This document shows, piece by piece, positions 48,401-57,606 of a stretch of 64,000 nt of DNA (position 1 is its first letter; each line of letters begins with the position of its first letter). The stretch is from Azolla caroliniana. Lineage: Eukaryota; Polypodiophyta. The position numbers were made by a program, and so were the translations under genes. The stretch lies in NCBI GenBank assembly GCA_043228905.1, contig JBHGNT010000006.1, forward strand, positions 19,468,001 through 19,532,000, in the 5' to 3' direction. The notes under the pieces are model-generated. The model did not search any database. It was not told the DNA's origin and worked only from the letters and a program-made list of their open reading frames with translations.

Positions 48401-49065
48401 ATACGGGATATCATCCCCGGTGGTGTGTCCTTGAAACCCCAGAAGTGTCCACAAATCCTTGCGCGGAGGATCGTTTGGAGCGGTTACGCAAGATACAAGC
48501 GGATTTATCTACTCAACTCCAGCAAGCTCAACAATCACACAAGGACTACGCAGATCGTCATCGACTTCCATCCAGTTTTAACATTGGAGATCGGGTGTGG
48601 CTGCTACGACGACACATCAAGACTACTCGCCCATGTGAGAAGTTGGATTATCGGCGATTAGGTCCTTTCCGTATTATCGGGAAGATTAATGATGTCGCTT
48701 TTCGTCTCGAGCTACCTCCGCAACTTCGGATACATCCGGTGTTTCATAGTTCTCTCCTCGAACCCTATCACGAGAGCACTATCCCAGGACGTACTATACA
48801 ACCACCACCTCCTATCGAGCTCGAAGATGGACCTGAGTATGAGGTCGCTGCCATCCTCGATTCCAAGATTGTTCGCAACAAGCTCTACTATCTAGTCGAT
48901 TGGCTAGGATATAGTCCCAGCGAGCGTACTTGGGAACCGATCGAGAATGTGACCAATGCTCGTGCTCTTCTAGAAGACTTCCATCGACGATATCCCGAGA
49001 AACCGGGTCCTCAATCCAAAACGACTCGTGGAACTCGTCGTTTTAAAGGGGGGATAGTGTCATAA
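45454..49065 (+). CDS. Chromovirus K Pol (protease, RT, RNase H, integrase, chromodomain)
   Basis: The pol frame opens after TAG 45451-45453 and has no ATG near its start, so it is most likely reached by -1 frameshifting from gag. Domains, counted from the TTG codon at 45508: protease LALLDSGANSCFMD (near 35-50); RT with [26 protein letters not shown] and the catalytic IYLDDLLVY (near 374); RNase H with EADASDFALGS (near 530); the integrase zinc-binding region and core with DFITDLPVS, SDRGPQF and HPQTDGQAERTNQ; and a chromodomain (about 1110-1165, EVAAILDSKIV then YLVDWLGY and TWEP) that would steer integration to marked chromatin. The frame is open throughout. Confidence 0.95.
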   Translation, partial: PIRRRVKRLSPAKIGAVWLDSPRSVQPISGSIPSKQVSDVFVAQVAVSTKSTPPVHTLALLDSGANSCFMDRNFARAHQISLRKLPCPASVVVIDGRPIASGNIIEESEPVNIVLDNLTCVVSFNIISIPEHPIVLGLPWFELHNPNIDWRTREIRLRQTQGSTQKVATISLHQLREEGRKEEMFLFAISVQPSSTTKEESTVQLPEKYRQYADVFDKVQANTLPHHRPYDCAIDLQPGKEPPWGPIYNLSPTELEVLRAYIEENLENGFIRHSKSPAGAPIFFVKKKDGSLRLVVDYRGLNKVTVRNRYALPLISSLLERINGARFFTKIDLRGAYNLVRIRPGDEWKTAFRTRYGHFEYTVMPFGLTNAPAVFQHMANDIFRDLLDDFLIIYLDDLLVYSKTQEEHDSHVLLVLKRLREHGLYAKLEKCSFGCNQVEFLGYVISSEGISMDPAKVKTVIEWHTPRSVRDVQCFLGFANFYRKFIQNYSKIVLPLTQLTRKGQSFIWSKETDMAFESLKKTFTSAPILGHVDPEKPFIIEADASDFALGSILSQQGNDEKLHPVAFHSRKFDAAEINYEIHDKELLAIVDSFMQWRHFLEGSPHQVTVFSDHKNLAYFQDARVLNRRQARWAHFLTRFDFKITYRPGKHQGKADALSRRSYLTPRPGEPAFDNQKQVILGPARLQAAQVFDMPVDSDITNTIREDLKTDAFAQAILAQIDPSRASCSQSQSPGTDYRQFKYCDGLLFFKELLYVPNGSCRLRVVQNCHDTYTAGHFGSTKTLDLVQRSFWWPRMRQFVEDFVRTCDTCCRAKMPRHHPYGLLEPLPIPSKPWQSIALDFITDLPVSKGFSAILTVVDRYTKMAHFLPCTKEISSEDTAEIVMREVCRHHGLPDNIISDRGPQFVSKFWKHLFKMLKVTCNLSSGYHPQTDGQAERTNQTLEQYLRCFLNYHQNDWADILQFAEFAYNNTIHASTKVTPFYAYTGYHPRWCVLETPEVSTNPCAEDRLERLRKIQADLSTQLQQAQQSHKDYADRHRLPSSFNIGDRVWLLRRHIKTTRPCEKLDYRRLGPFRIIGKINDVAFRLELPPQLRIHPVFHSSLLEPYHESTIPGRTIQPPPPIELEDGPEYEVAAILDSKIVRNKLYYLVDWLGYSPSERTWEPIENVTNARALLEDFHRRYPEKPGPQSKTTRGTRRFKGGIVS
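45469..45513 (+). promoter_or_regulatory. -1 ribosomal frameshift signal of K
   Basis: In the gag frame the sequence reads gaG TTA AAC gac taa. The heptamer GTTAAAC (45469-45475) fits the X XXY YYZ form in its relaxed variant. A 6-base spacer follows, then an 8-bp stem GTCCAGCC (45482-45489) with GGTTGGAC (45506-45513), one G-U pair and a 16-base loop. Confidence 0.72.
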
Positions 49066-49347
49066 CTAGACTCGAACCCATAACCTTTTGTTACACGGGT
49101 CGAGACTTTACCATTAGGTTATGAATTGTAATTTGAAGGATATTATTTTCATTTAGGTTTTATTGGGAAATTGATGTATATTCCAGATTTCTCTGGAACA
49201 TTCTAGAAACTTCAGGAGTATTCCTGAAGACACTATAAAAGGAGGCGCAAGGCATTAGTTCGAACCAAATCGGTTCAACGCCAGTCTTAAGCCTTCTAAC
49301 TACTGTTGTATATCTTCCTTCATATAATACATATATCTTTCGCATCA

Positions 49348-49389
<42 letters not shown>

Positions 49390-49481
49390 ATTCCTTCTCT
49401 GTCTTAGTACTATTCCCCAACAATAGTACTAATCCTTCTTTTAGTACTAATTCCTTCTCTGCCTTAATAGAGTTCCTGACA
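49058..49481 (+). repeat. 3' LTR of chromovirus K
   Basis: Identical by eye to 43787-44210. The tract AAAGGGGGGATAG precedes it, as in element E. Confidence 0.96.
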
Positions 49482-50287
49482 TATAGTGTCACAGGAAAGT
49501 CAATTGACAGAGAAAGAGCGGAGTCTTGAAGAAGTCAACAGAAGAATTACGGAACAGCAGGAGGAATGGAGCAAAGAGAAATCGGCATTCGAACAACAAC
49601 TGAATGAAATCCGGAAGATATCGGAACAAAGGCGGCTGGACATATATATAGTCGAATCCAAACTAATGCAGGCTGAAAGTGAAAACCGAGCCACCATTAC
49701 GGATTTACGGAAAGAGTTGCAAGCCGCTCAATTCGACGCAAGCATCACTAAGGACAAAGTGCAGCACATCATAGGGAAACATCGAAACCTAGCAAAGAAA
49801 ATGATCGACGAATCCCTTGCGCAAGGATGGAAGTTATGGACGGCACAAGCGGCGGAATTACAGTTATTGCGTGCCGACAAAAATAACCGTCAGGTCCAAG
49901 GTGCAGGTTTTTTTTAAATGGCACAAAAGGATATTGACAATATCCAAGAGGATATCATGAAAGATATGGACGAAATTGCGGCATTTTACAGAGAAGAAAT
50001 TCAACGTATTATGCAAGAATTCGACAAAAATGATATAGGCACTTCCGTCCAGTTGGATAAAATCGAAGCCGAAAGAACCAGCAAGACTCCTGGTCTTCAA
50101 GCTCCCGAAAGAAGTGAACCAGAGCAGCCAACCGAATCACAACATTCAAAACCTGCTCCGAAGGACGACTGTGACACAGATGAAGATGAAGATGAAGAGG
50201 AAGATATAGATGGAATACATCCAAGGCCAGAAGAGCCTTCGATTTTTGATATTCTGAACGATTCGGATGAAGAGCTACAGGAATAGG

Positions 50288-50319
50288 CGTGGGTTCGCTG
50301 GACAAGGTCCTAGCCCACG
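50288..50319 (+). other. Hairpin just before the 3' LTR of J
   Basis: CGTGGG (50288-50293) pairs with CCCACG (50314-50319), with an inner GGAC/GTCC pair. It lies where a polypurine tract is usual; no clear tract is seen. Confidence 0.55.
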
Positions 50320-50330
50320 GACGTGCCAAG

Positions 50331-50786
50331 TGTTACCCGGACCCGGACAGTCAGTTTTACCGAACAAGTGGGAAAGCGTCGAAAACGGAGTCGGTTCGGA
50401 TCGACTGTTCAGATCGATGACTCAGCAGTGAACGAAGAGAACTAAGTTAGTTAGATAATTTTGTAATTCTTGATAGTAAGTAGGAATAGTTCTTGATGAG
50501 AAAAGACCTTCGGTATACCTATAAAAGGGAACCGAAGGCATTGTAAGAAAGGTCGTTTATTTAGTAATATAAGTTTAAGTTAGGAATATCATGTACGGAT
50601 TCTGTGTTCTTTCTATTGTCTATTTTGTTAAGTGCAATCTTCCTAATCTATAACTAAGTAACGATCACGGTAATTACCGATTAATATAGTATATTTCTGT
50701 TCGTAAAACACAATTCCTTGTTAGAACGTTGAGTAGCGACGTTCACTCTTCTGTATCGGTAGTAGTTAGTAATTAGCCGATTAACA
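50331..50786 (+). repeat. 3' LTR of Gypsy J
   Basis: Same length as the 5' LTR with about four transitions. The TATA palindrome is kept. Confidence 0.94.
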
Positions 50787-51257
50787 AAACCTCGGACCAG
50801 AACGGTAAAGACCAGAACGGTAATGACCGGAGGGGGCCGGACCAGAAGGGAACGACGGCAATCGCGGCAAGTGAAGAAGAGTTGATGCTCATCACCGAGG
50901 AGAGTGAGATAAACCTTGCCGGTGACGAGATGACCTGGGTGGTAGACTCCGGAGCATCGTTCCACCTTACCCCGGACCGGAAATGCTTCGCATCCTACTC
51001 AGCCGGTGACCACGGCTGTGTCCGGATGGGGAATGAAGGTACATGCCGAATTGTCGGCATAGGAGACGTGTGGCTGACAACACCAACCGGATGCAAGTTG
51101 CTGTTGAAGGATGTCCGACACGTTCCGGAAGTTCGTCTGAACCTGATCTCAGCCGGTCGGCAAGATGATGAAGGCTACACGGGTAGCATCCGGAACGATG
51201 TCATGAAGTTAAGCAAAGGGAGCCTGATTGTGGCTCGGGCCCGGAAGGGAAACACGT
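50787..51257 (+). pseudogene. Copia B, gag C-terminus and protease
   Basis: It resumes after Gypsy J. An Arg/Gly-rich tail follows, with a short extra repeat of 'accagaacggtaa' not present in Copia I. Then come protease WVVDSGASFHLTPD (near 50940) and the region up to KGNTL. Element L cuts it at 51257; the text resumes at 54763. Confidence 0.87.
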
Positions 51258-51894
51258 TGTCGCGAAGATTCGCGCGTGCGTGTGCTACTCGAGCGACCAC
51301 CGGGGTCTTGGACTGGGGAGGATGTTCGCGGAATTGTCGAAGAGATGACGATCAATGTAAGATTAGATGAAATTGGTTTACTTGAGAAGAAGAAAAACAT
51401 GAACACTTGAGAAGTAGGAAAACATGAACAAGATAAAGACAAATATTATATTGATGATAATGGTGTTGGTGATATCACATATTGAGCCCCCCTTACACAA
51501 GCCCAACTAGAGGCTTTTATAGGTCTTTCCATGCTCGTGACATGCACATAACCATGGGCTAAAACCATGGTTTTGTGCACACGGTTTTGCTTATGTCATG
51601 CACAAACCATGGGTTTAAAACCATGGTTTTGTGCACATGGTTTTCTATGGTTGTTTCGTCTATAATTTGTATATCAAAAGGAAATACATACAATCTACAC
51701 TATATGATAGTTGTCCTAGTGGTAAGGCAATTATCTTGTATGTTTGAGGTGCAAGGTTCAAACCTTGCTTGCACCCCTCTATATGAACTCAAGTGCCACT
51801 AGGCCTTAGGAGGCTTATTTGCTAAGTGTATGTGCACATCCTTGGTTTATTCGTCTCACTCGGTTTCACACCGTAGCCGAAAATCGTCACGACA
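51258..51894 (-). repeat. 3' LTR of element L (on its own strand)
   Basis: It contains a minus-strand TATAAAAG (51514-51521) and a cluster of direct and inverted copies of AAACCATGGTTTTGTGCAC (about 51540-51650) in U3. Confidence 0.92.
51709..51780 (+). other. tRNA-like segment inside the L LTR
   Basis: On the plus strand, antisense to L: an A-box-like TCCTAGTGGTAAGG (51714-51727) and a B-box-like GGTTCAAACCT (51755-51765). Repeated at 54577-54648. The C LTR has the counterpart antisense to C (26383-26455). Confidence 0.6.
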
Positions 51895-54081
51895 TCCACC
51901 CCCACCAAACCCGCACATCCTCCGGTATGTGCCGAGAAAGGTGAAGAGGTGAGATCTTTGGCAACGGTGATCAACCGAGTTCCTCTGCACGCTCGTCGAC
52001 TTCGTCTTCCACTTCGAGTATGCGCAATCTTTCCAACCGAACCACCGTAGCCACCCGATCCACCATATCCGGCGCTCACACCTTCTTCCCCGATCGGTTG
52101 TAGTAGATCTACCGAACGATGTCGTCGATACGACCGCTCTTCCTTCGTCCACCGCGCGTGTCCTTCGATTGGACTCCTGGCCACTCCTCACGCTCACCGT
52201 CTTCAACTTGGTATTGTAGATCGTTCGTGTCGATCTCCGATTAGGACGGGTTTGCCCTTGTCCGGATCGGTCTCCACCGATCGCTTCTTGGCTTGGTTGG
52301 CCTTCGTCTGCATTCACATTTCCCCGAGTCGGGCTCGACCGATTGATTCTGGCTGGGTCGGCCCCCTTCTGGATCGGAATCGTCCGATCGATTTTCGCCG
52401 AATCAGGTTTCGGCCGGGTTGGCCCCGGTCGATCGGCTCCCATGTGGATCTTCCTTCGTTCGGGTCGGAATCCCGGCCGGATCGTCTTCCGGTTCAACCG
52501 GTTCTCGACTCTTCCTTCCTTCCCGCATGCAACCTCTCCATCGAACTCAACCGCAGCTTCATCCTTGGCCTCCACGTCGGCCATATCCTTCCCTCCATGT
52601 ATGCTCGCCGCGAGCCATATTGTCTCCTCTTCACCACCTCCTTTATCTTCGGTCTTATGCCGACACACGGTCTCGACTGCCGAAGTCTCCGGAACCAGTG
52701 TGAAGGAATCCCTTCGTTCATTTACATTTACCTTGTCTTCTTCATCGCCCTTCCGGTCGTCCTCTTTTTTGTCCACACATTCTGTCTCTCCAGTCTCACG
52801 TTGGCGCACGTGCACAACCGTCGAAGTCTCTAGAATAGGTGTGGGGATATCCTTTCTTCCTCGATCTTCTTCCTCCTTGTGTTGGGCCTTCGTCTTCCCG
52901 TCACCACCTTCCGTCTCTCCGGTCTCACGTTGGCACATTGGCGCAACCGCCGAAGTCTCTGGAACAAGCGTGAAGAAAGTGTCGACATGGCTATCCGTCG
53001 TCGACTCATCCATAGCCACCTCCGACTCGATGTCGTTTGTCATGGCTACCTCCTCAATCTCTTCAGACTCAAACACTTTTTCTCCCTCGATCATGCAAGC
53101 TTTTCTCATGCTTGCGCCGTCATCACCCGATGTTTCGTACACAATGCGTGTTCCGAAACATTTATCCTCCCTCGAAGTGGCGTTCGCCGTCCTCGAGTCA
53201 TCGGCCTCCTCCTTCGCCGTCGTTTCTTTGTAAGACAAGAAGGTGACTTGTTTCACACCTTCTCTCTCGGTACCGTCATACCGAACTAGAGCCTTTGTAT
53301 CGGCCACTTCATTAACCCGCATTTGTTGGGAGGTCTCTTCTTCCTCGATCACCATTCGCCTCGGTTTTGTCTCCCTTCTAAGCTTCATTTCTTTTGTTGG
53401 TGATGCGTTGTTGCATCTCGTCCCTCTTCGATCGTCCCTCATGGGCCGTCTTGTTGTCATCGATATTCTCGCTTGCCCCTTATCGTGTAGTCGGCATACA
53501 CTTTCCACTTTGCTCCAATCCTCGATGAGGCCATTTGCACCATCATCTTCTTCGAGTTTGAGGCCGATCGCCATTCTTTCCATTCGATCGATTGACTTCA
53601 CGAACATAAGGACCTTATCGACCCCCACCAATCTTTGTTCCCGCTCCGACAATTGAGAAAAATGATGCTCGAAGTCTACGAATGCTTGTGTCGCACCTTG
53701 GTGGGTCTTCGCTGATGTCACCCATTGGTCGAAGTTGCGTCGATCTTGTCCCTTCTGCCTCTCATAGCCATATTCCTCCAATAGAGCCTTCTCGAAAGTC
53801 GTCCACGAATCATGAGCTTCTAGAAGCTCTTCTACATCTTTGAAGATCGGTTGAGACACCACCCGACAAAAGTACTCTAGCCTCATAGCTTTGTCCACAC
53901 CTCTTGAATCCATCTCCGCATTGTAGACTTTTAGGAAACTTTGGACATCGGCGCCGTTGAAATAGCTCATTCGTTCGACTACTTTGTCGACGGCTTGTTG
54001 GGCTTCATTTCTTCTTTTCTCTTCTCTCAGAAACTCCATCATCCTTCTTGCCATTGCCTCCATGAGATATTCGCCATCCAT
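51856..54081 (-). CDS. Gag-like protein of element L
   Basis: 741 residues, uninterrupted, from ATG at 54081. The last codons run into the LTR. Residues 1-240 are homologous to Gag of Gypsy C: the AVDKVVERMSYFNGADVQSFL block lines up with INKVVDRMVEIAGRFGGKNIT, and the TTFEKALLEEY block with VEFEKALLAEY. The rest is highly charged. It has three loose repeats of about 45 residues (ETSAV...RETGETE, about 370-490) and a Pro/Arg/Ser-rich tail. No zinc knuckle or protease. It probably forms or joins capsids, with enzymes supplied by a C-type element. Confidence 0.85.
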   Translation of the reverse strand: MDGEYLMEAMARRMMEFLREEKRRNEAQQAVDKVVERMSYFNGADVQSFLKVYNAEMDSRGVDKAMRLEYFCRVVSQPIFKDVEELLEAHDSWTTFEKALLEEYGYERQKGQDRRNFDQWVTSAKTHQGATQAFVDFEHHFSQLSEREQRLVGVDKVLMFVKSIDRMERMAIGLKLEEDDGANGLIEDWSKVESVCRLHDKGQARISMTTRRPMRDDRRGTRCNNASPTKEMKLRRETKPRRMVIEEEETSQQMRVNEVADTKALVRYDGTEREGVKQVTFLSYKETTAKEEADDSRTANATSREDKCFGTRIVYETSGDDGASMRKACMIEGEKVFESEEIEEVAMTNDIESEVAMDESTTDSHVDTFFTLVPETSAVAPMCQRETGETEGGDGKTKAQHKEEEDRGRKDIPTPILETSTVVHVRQRETGETECVDKKEDDRKGDEEDKVNVNERRDSFTLVPETSAVETVCRHKTEDKGGGEEETIWLAASIHGGKDMADVEAKDEAAVEFDGEVACGKEGRVENRLNRKTIRPGFRPERRKIHMGADRPGPTRPKPDSAKIDRTIPIQKGADPARINRSSPTRGNVNADEGQPSQEAIGGDRSGQGQTRPNRRSTRTIYNTKLKTVSVRSGQESNRRTRAVDEGRAVVSTTSFGRSTTTDRGRRCERRIWWIGWLRWFGWKDCAYSKWKTKSTSVQRNSVDHRCQRSHLFTFLGTYRRMCGFGGGGCRDDFRLRCETE

Positions 54082-54125
54082 CTTCGTCCTCCCCTGCTGC
54101 TCTTCACGTCGGGTTCACCAAATGA

Positions 54126-54762
54126 TGTCGCGAAGATTCGCGCGTGCGTGTGCTACTCGAGCGACCACCGGGGTCTTGGACTGGGGAGGATGTTCGCGGA
54201 ATTGTCGAAGAGATGACGATCAATGTAAGATTAGATGAAATTGGTTTACTTGAGAAGAAGAAAAACATGAACACTTGAGAAGTAGAAAAACATGAACAAG
54301 ATAAAGACAAATATTATATTGATGATAATGGTGTTGGTGATATCACATATTGAGCCCCCCTTACACAAGCCCAACTAGAGGCTTTTATAGGTCTTTCCAT
54401 GCTCGTGACATGCACATAACCATGGGCTAAAACCATGGTTTTGTGCACACGGTTTTGCTTATGTCATGCACAAACCATGGGTTTAAAACCATGGTTTTGT
54501 GCACATGGTTTTCTATGGTTGTTTCGTCTATAATTTGTATATCAAAAGGAAATACATACAATCTACACTATATGATAGTTGTCCTAGTGGTAAGGCAATT
54601 ATCTTGTATGTTTGAGGTGCAAGGTTCAAACCTTGCTTGCACCCCTCTATATGAACTCAAGTGCCACTAGGCCTTAGGAGGCTTATTTGCTAAGTGTATG
54701 TGCACATCCTTGGTTTATTCGTCTCACTCGGTTTCACACCGTAGCCGAAAATCGTCACGACA
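54126..54762 (-). repeat. 5' LTR of element L (on its own strand)
   Basis: Same 637 bp. The interior that follows (54125 downward) starts TCATTTGGTGAACCCGAC. The part TGGTGAACCCGAC could be the primer site; I cannot assign the tRNA. Confidence 0.92.
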
Positions 54763-57596
54763 ACGTTGTACCTGATGAATGCCCGGTTACGTCCGGAAGA
54801 AGTGAACGTGGCATCCGACACTGCCGGTGAGCTGTGGCACAAGAGACTGTGTCATATGAGCGAGAAGGGGATGAAGAGGCTTGCAGACGACAACCTCATT
54901 CCGGTGAAGAACGTGCACTTAGAGAAGTGTATTGATTGTCTGGCCGGTAAGAAGAACCGGACCTCCTTCCGACCAAAGCCACCGATGAGACGTAATGCAC
55001 CACTGGAGTTGGTGCATACGGATGTGTGTCAGGTAGACACGAATTCACATGCCGGAGCGCAGTACTTCGTGACGTTCATAGATGACCACAGCCGGAAGTT
55101 GTGGGCCACACCGCTGAAGACGAAGAATCAGGTGTTATCCGTCTTCAAAGAGCTCCACGCGAGAGTCGAAAGAAAAACCGGCCGGAAGCTGAAGGCGGTT
55201 CGAGCAGACAACGGAGGAGAATACCGGGGGCAGTTCGAGGAGTACTGCCGCTTGAAGGGAATCCGGCTCGAATTTACCGTGCCGAAGACGCCGGAACTAA
55301 ACGGACTGGCCGAGAGGATGAACCGGACCATAATGGAGAGGGTCCGGAGTATGCTAGCGCATGCAAAACTACCCAAGAACATGCAAAACTACCCAAGAAG
55401 TTTTGGGCTGAGGCACTGTCGACGGCGACATATGTGATAAACAAATCACCCTCAATACCCTTGGACGGAGACATGCCATAGAGAGTATGGACCGGTAAGG
55501 AAGTGTCCTACCGGCATCTGAGGGTGTTCGGGTGTCTCGCGTACGTGCATGTAGCTAAGGACCGGAGAGGAAAGCTAGATCCAAAGACCCGGCCATGCAT
55601 ATTCCTCGGTTACGGTGACGATGAGTTCGGCTACCGAGTGTGGGACCTGGTCGACAAGAAGGTATTCCGGAGTCGAGATATTATCTTCATGGAGGACAAG
55701 ACGCTCGCCGATTGGGAGTCGGAGAAGAAGATAATGAACTCTGAGTCGACTGGTAAGGATAGACTCTACGATGAGCAGACCCAACCGGCAAGAGACCGGT
55801 TAGCACTCGAGGGACCAGCCGGTTACGGTGAGGATACCGAACCGGCAGAAGAAGAAGTAGAGGAAGCTGAAATCGGAACCGGCCAAGACCCCGAATCAGA
55901 TTCGGATGAAGAGCAAATGGAGGAGCCGGCTACCGAAGCCCGAAGACGTAGATATCCTCTCAGAGAGAGAAGGGCCCCCCGGAGATTTCCGGATGTAGAG
56001 CATGTGCTGCTGACCGATGAGGGAGAGCCGGAAAGCTTCGAAGAAGCGAAGGATGACACCCACAACCAAAAATGGTTAAGTGCCATGCAGGATGAGATGG
56101 ATTCCCTGCATGAGAACCATACATACGAATTAGTTGAGCTGCCGAAAGGAAAGCGAGCACTCCGAAATAAGTGGGTGTACAAGTTGAAACCGGGAGATGC
56201 CGGAAACCCCCAGAGATACAAAGCTAGGATCGTGGTGAAGGGGTTCCAGCAGAAGAAGGGCGTGGACTTCGACGAGATATTTGCCCCGGTAGTAAAGATG
56301 ACCTCCATCCGGACGGTGCTGAGTATAGCAACAAGCATGGACCTCGAGGTAGAATAGCTAGACGTGAAGACGACATTCCTTCACGGTGACCTCGAAGAGG
56401 AGATCTACATGCAGCAACCGGAAGGATTTGTGGAGAAAGGGAAGGATCACCTGGTATGCCGGTTGAAGAAGAGCCTGTACGGACTGAAGCAGGCTCCCCG
56501 GCAATGGTACCGGAAGTTCGACTCCTTCATGACCGATCAAGGGTACCACAAGACACAGGCCGATCACTGTGTGTTTGTGAAGAATTTCGAAGGAGACGAC
56601 TTCTTAATACTCCTCCTATACGTGGATGACATGTTGATCGTCGGACGTGACCAAGTCAAAATACGGATGCTGAAGAAGGCTCTCAACCAGACCTTCTCAA
56701 TGAAAGACTTGGGTCCGGCAAGACAGATGTTGGGGATGCACATCATTCGGGACCGGTTAAAGAAGCAACTATGGCTGTCACAGGAGAAGTATGTGACAAA
56801 GGTGCTTCACCGGTTCAACATGTCAGAAGCGAAACCGGTCGGATCGACACTTCCGGCAAACTGCAAGCTATCCGGCAAGCAAAGCTCGAAGACGAAAGCA
56901 GAGAAGGCGGATATGATAAAGATTCCATATGCCTCTGCCGTCGGGAGCTTGATGTACGCTATGGTGTGTACCCGACCAGATATAGGATACGCAGTCGGAG
57001 TGGTGAGTCGGTTCATGAGTAATCCCGGCAAGGAGCATTGGAACGCGGTCAAATGGATACTCCGGTATTTGAAGGGCACTTCAAATATGTGTCTCCGACT
57101 CGGCTCCGGAAAACCTCAACTGGACGGTTTAACCGATTCGGACATGTCGGCTGATGTGGATACCAGCCGGTCTACATCCGGATATGTGATGACATATGCA
57201 GGGGGAGCTATTTCGTGGCAGTCGAGGCTGCAGAAGACGGTTTCATTGTCAACCACAGAGGCGGAGTACATGGCAGCTGTGGAAGCCGGCAAGGCAATAC
57301 TATGGATGAAGGACTTCATCGGAGAGCTCGGTATCCGGCAAGAGGAATACCGACTCTACTGCGACAGTCAAAGTGCCATCCACCTTGCTAAGAATGCGGC
57401 CTACCATTCCCGGACGAAGCATATCCAGCGGAGGTATCACTGGATCCGGGAAAGAGTAGATGACCAGGAGTTCGCACTGACGAAGATCCACACGGCCGAG
57501 AACGGGTCAGATATGCTGACCAAAGTGCTGACACCCGACAAGCTGGACGCATGCCGGAAGAGGATCGGACTGGTAAGTCACCCCATGCCGGAGTGA
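54763..57596 (+). pseudogene. Copia B pol (GAG-pre-integrase to RNase H), broken
   Basis: It resumes after L with ACGTTGTACCTGATGAATG. Integrase is at 54800-55440 with TPELNGLAERMNRTIM. A 20-bp tandem duplication (55360-55379 and 55380-55399) shifts the frame. Two CAG codons are now TAG (in DMP-QRVWTG near 55480 and in LEVE-QLDV near 56356), as shown by Copia I. RT with LLYVDDMLIV (near 56620) and RNase H to VSHPMPE are otherwise open (56364-57596). Confidence 0.92.
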
Positions 57597-57606
57597 AGGG
57601 GGAGTT

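Larger units (their letters stand above)
43787..49481 (+). mobile_element. Chromovirus K, apparently intact and very young
   Basis: A 5.7-kb Ty3/Gypsy element. The LTRs (43787-44210 and 49058-49481) are both 424 bp and look identical. The TATAG duplication (43782-43786 and 49482-49486) is perfect. gag and pol are open, and pol ends in a chromodomain. The relatives are chromodomain elements of the Tf1/sushi/Tcn1 type, judged by Gag style, self-priming site and integrase C-terminus. It inserted into ORF3 of Gypsy J. Confidence 0.96.
42118..50286 (+). pseudogene. Gypsy J ORF3, long coiled-coil-like protein (split by K)
   Basis: Frame from ATG 42118 to 43786, then 49487-50286 once K and one copy of its TATAG duplication are removed; the frame is kept exactly (823 codons). 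TAA at 43642-43644 and TAA at 49915-49917 interrupt it. The first fits CAA to TAA. The N-terminal 190 residues look folded (LWLHERNLQGFIKV, then EVARFLLEVGFVSPCF). A Pro/Gln/Arg-rich hinge follows, then about 400 residues rich in Glu, Lys, Gln and Ala with heptad-like spacing, and an acidic tail. I see no signal peptide, membrane segment or envelope features. It occupies the place of the extra ORFs of Athila/Tat elements. Function unknown. Confidence 0.82.
35683..50786 (+). mobile_element. Gypsy J, Athila/Tat-like with an extra ORF (contains K)
   Basis: LTRs of 456 bp each (35683-36138 and 50331-50786), flanked by a perfect AAACC duplication (35678-35682 and 50787-50791). The LTRs differ at about four positions, all transitions. 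The own length is about 9.4 kb once K is removed. It codes for gag-pol and a separate downstream ORF before the 3' LTR. There is no chromodomain. Confidence 0.95.
51258..54762 (-). mobile_element. Gag-only LTR element L (TR-GAG-like)
   Basis: 3.5 kb. Two 637-bp LTRs (51258-51894 and 54126-54762) differ at about one base. The interior holds one minus-strand gag ORF and nothing of protease, RT or integrase. Flanked by ACGT on both sides (51254-51257 and 54763-54766), an unusual 4-bp duplication. On its own strand the LTR starts TGTCGTGACG and ends TTCGCGACA. A purine tract (ggtgggggtgga) precedes its 3' LTR. LTR and Gag are homologous to Gypsy C. Confidence 0.9.

Noticed and set aside
42118-50286. 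Envelope protein for J ORF3
   Set aside because: The position fits, but there is no signal peptide, transmembrane segment or glycoprotein-like cysteine pattern.
51709-51780. Functional tRNA gene
   Set aside because: Box-like words are present but the stems are poor and no plausible anticodon arm could be drawn. Called tRNA-like only.
52252-53656. Several plus-strand Ser/Phe/Leu-rich frames of 90-296 codons
   Set aside because: They are antisense shadows of the L gag frame, which has domain homology to Gypsy C Gag.
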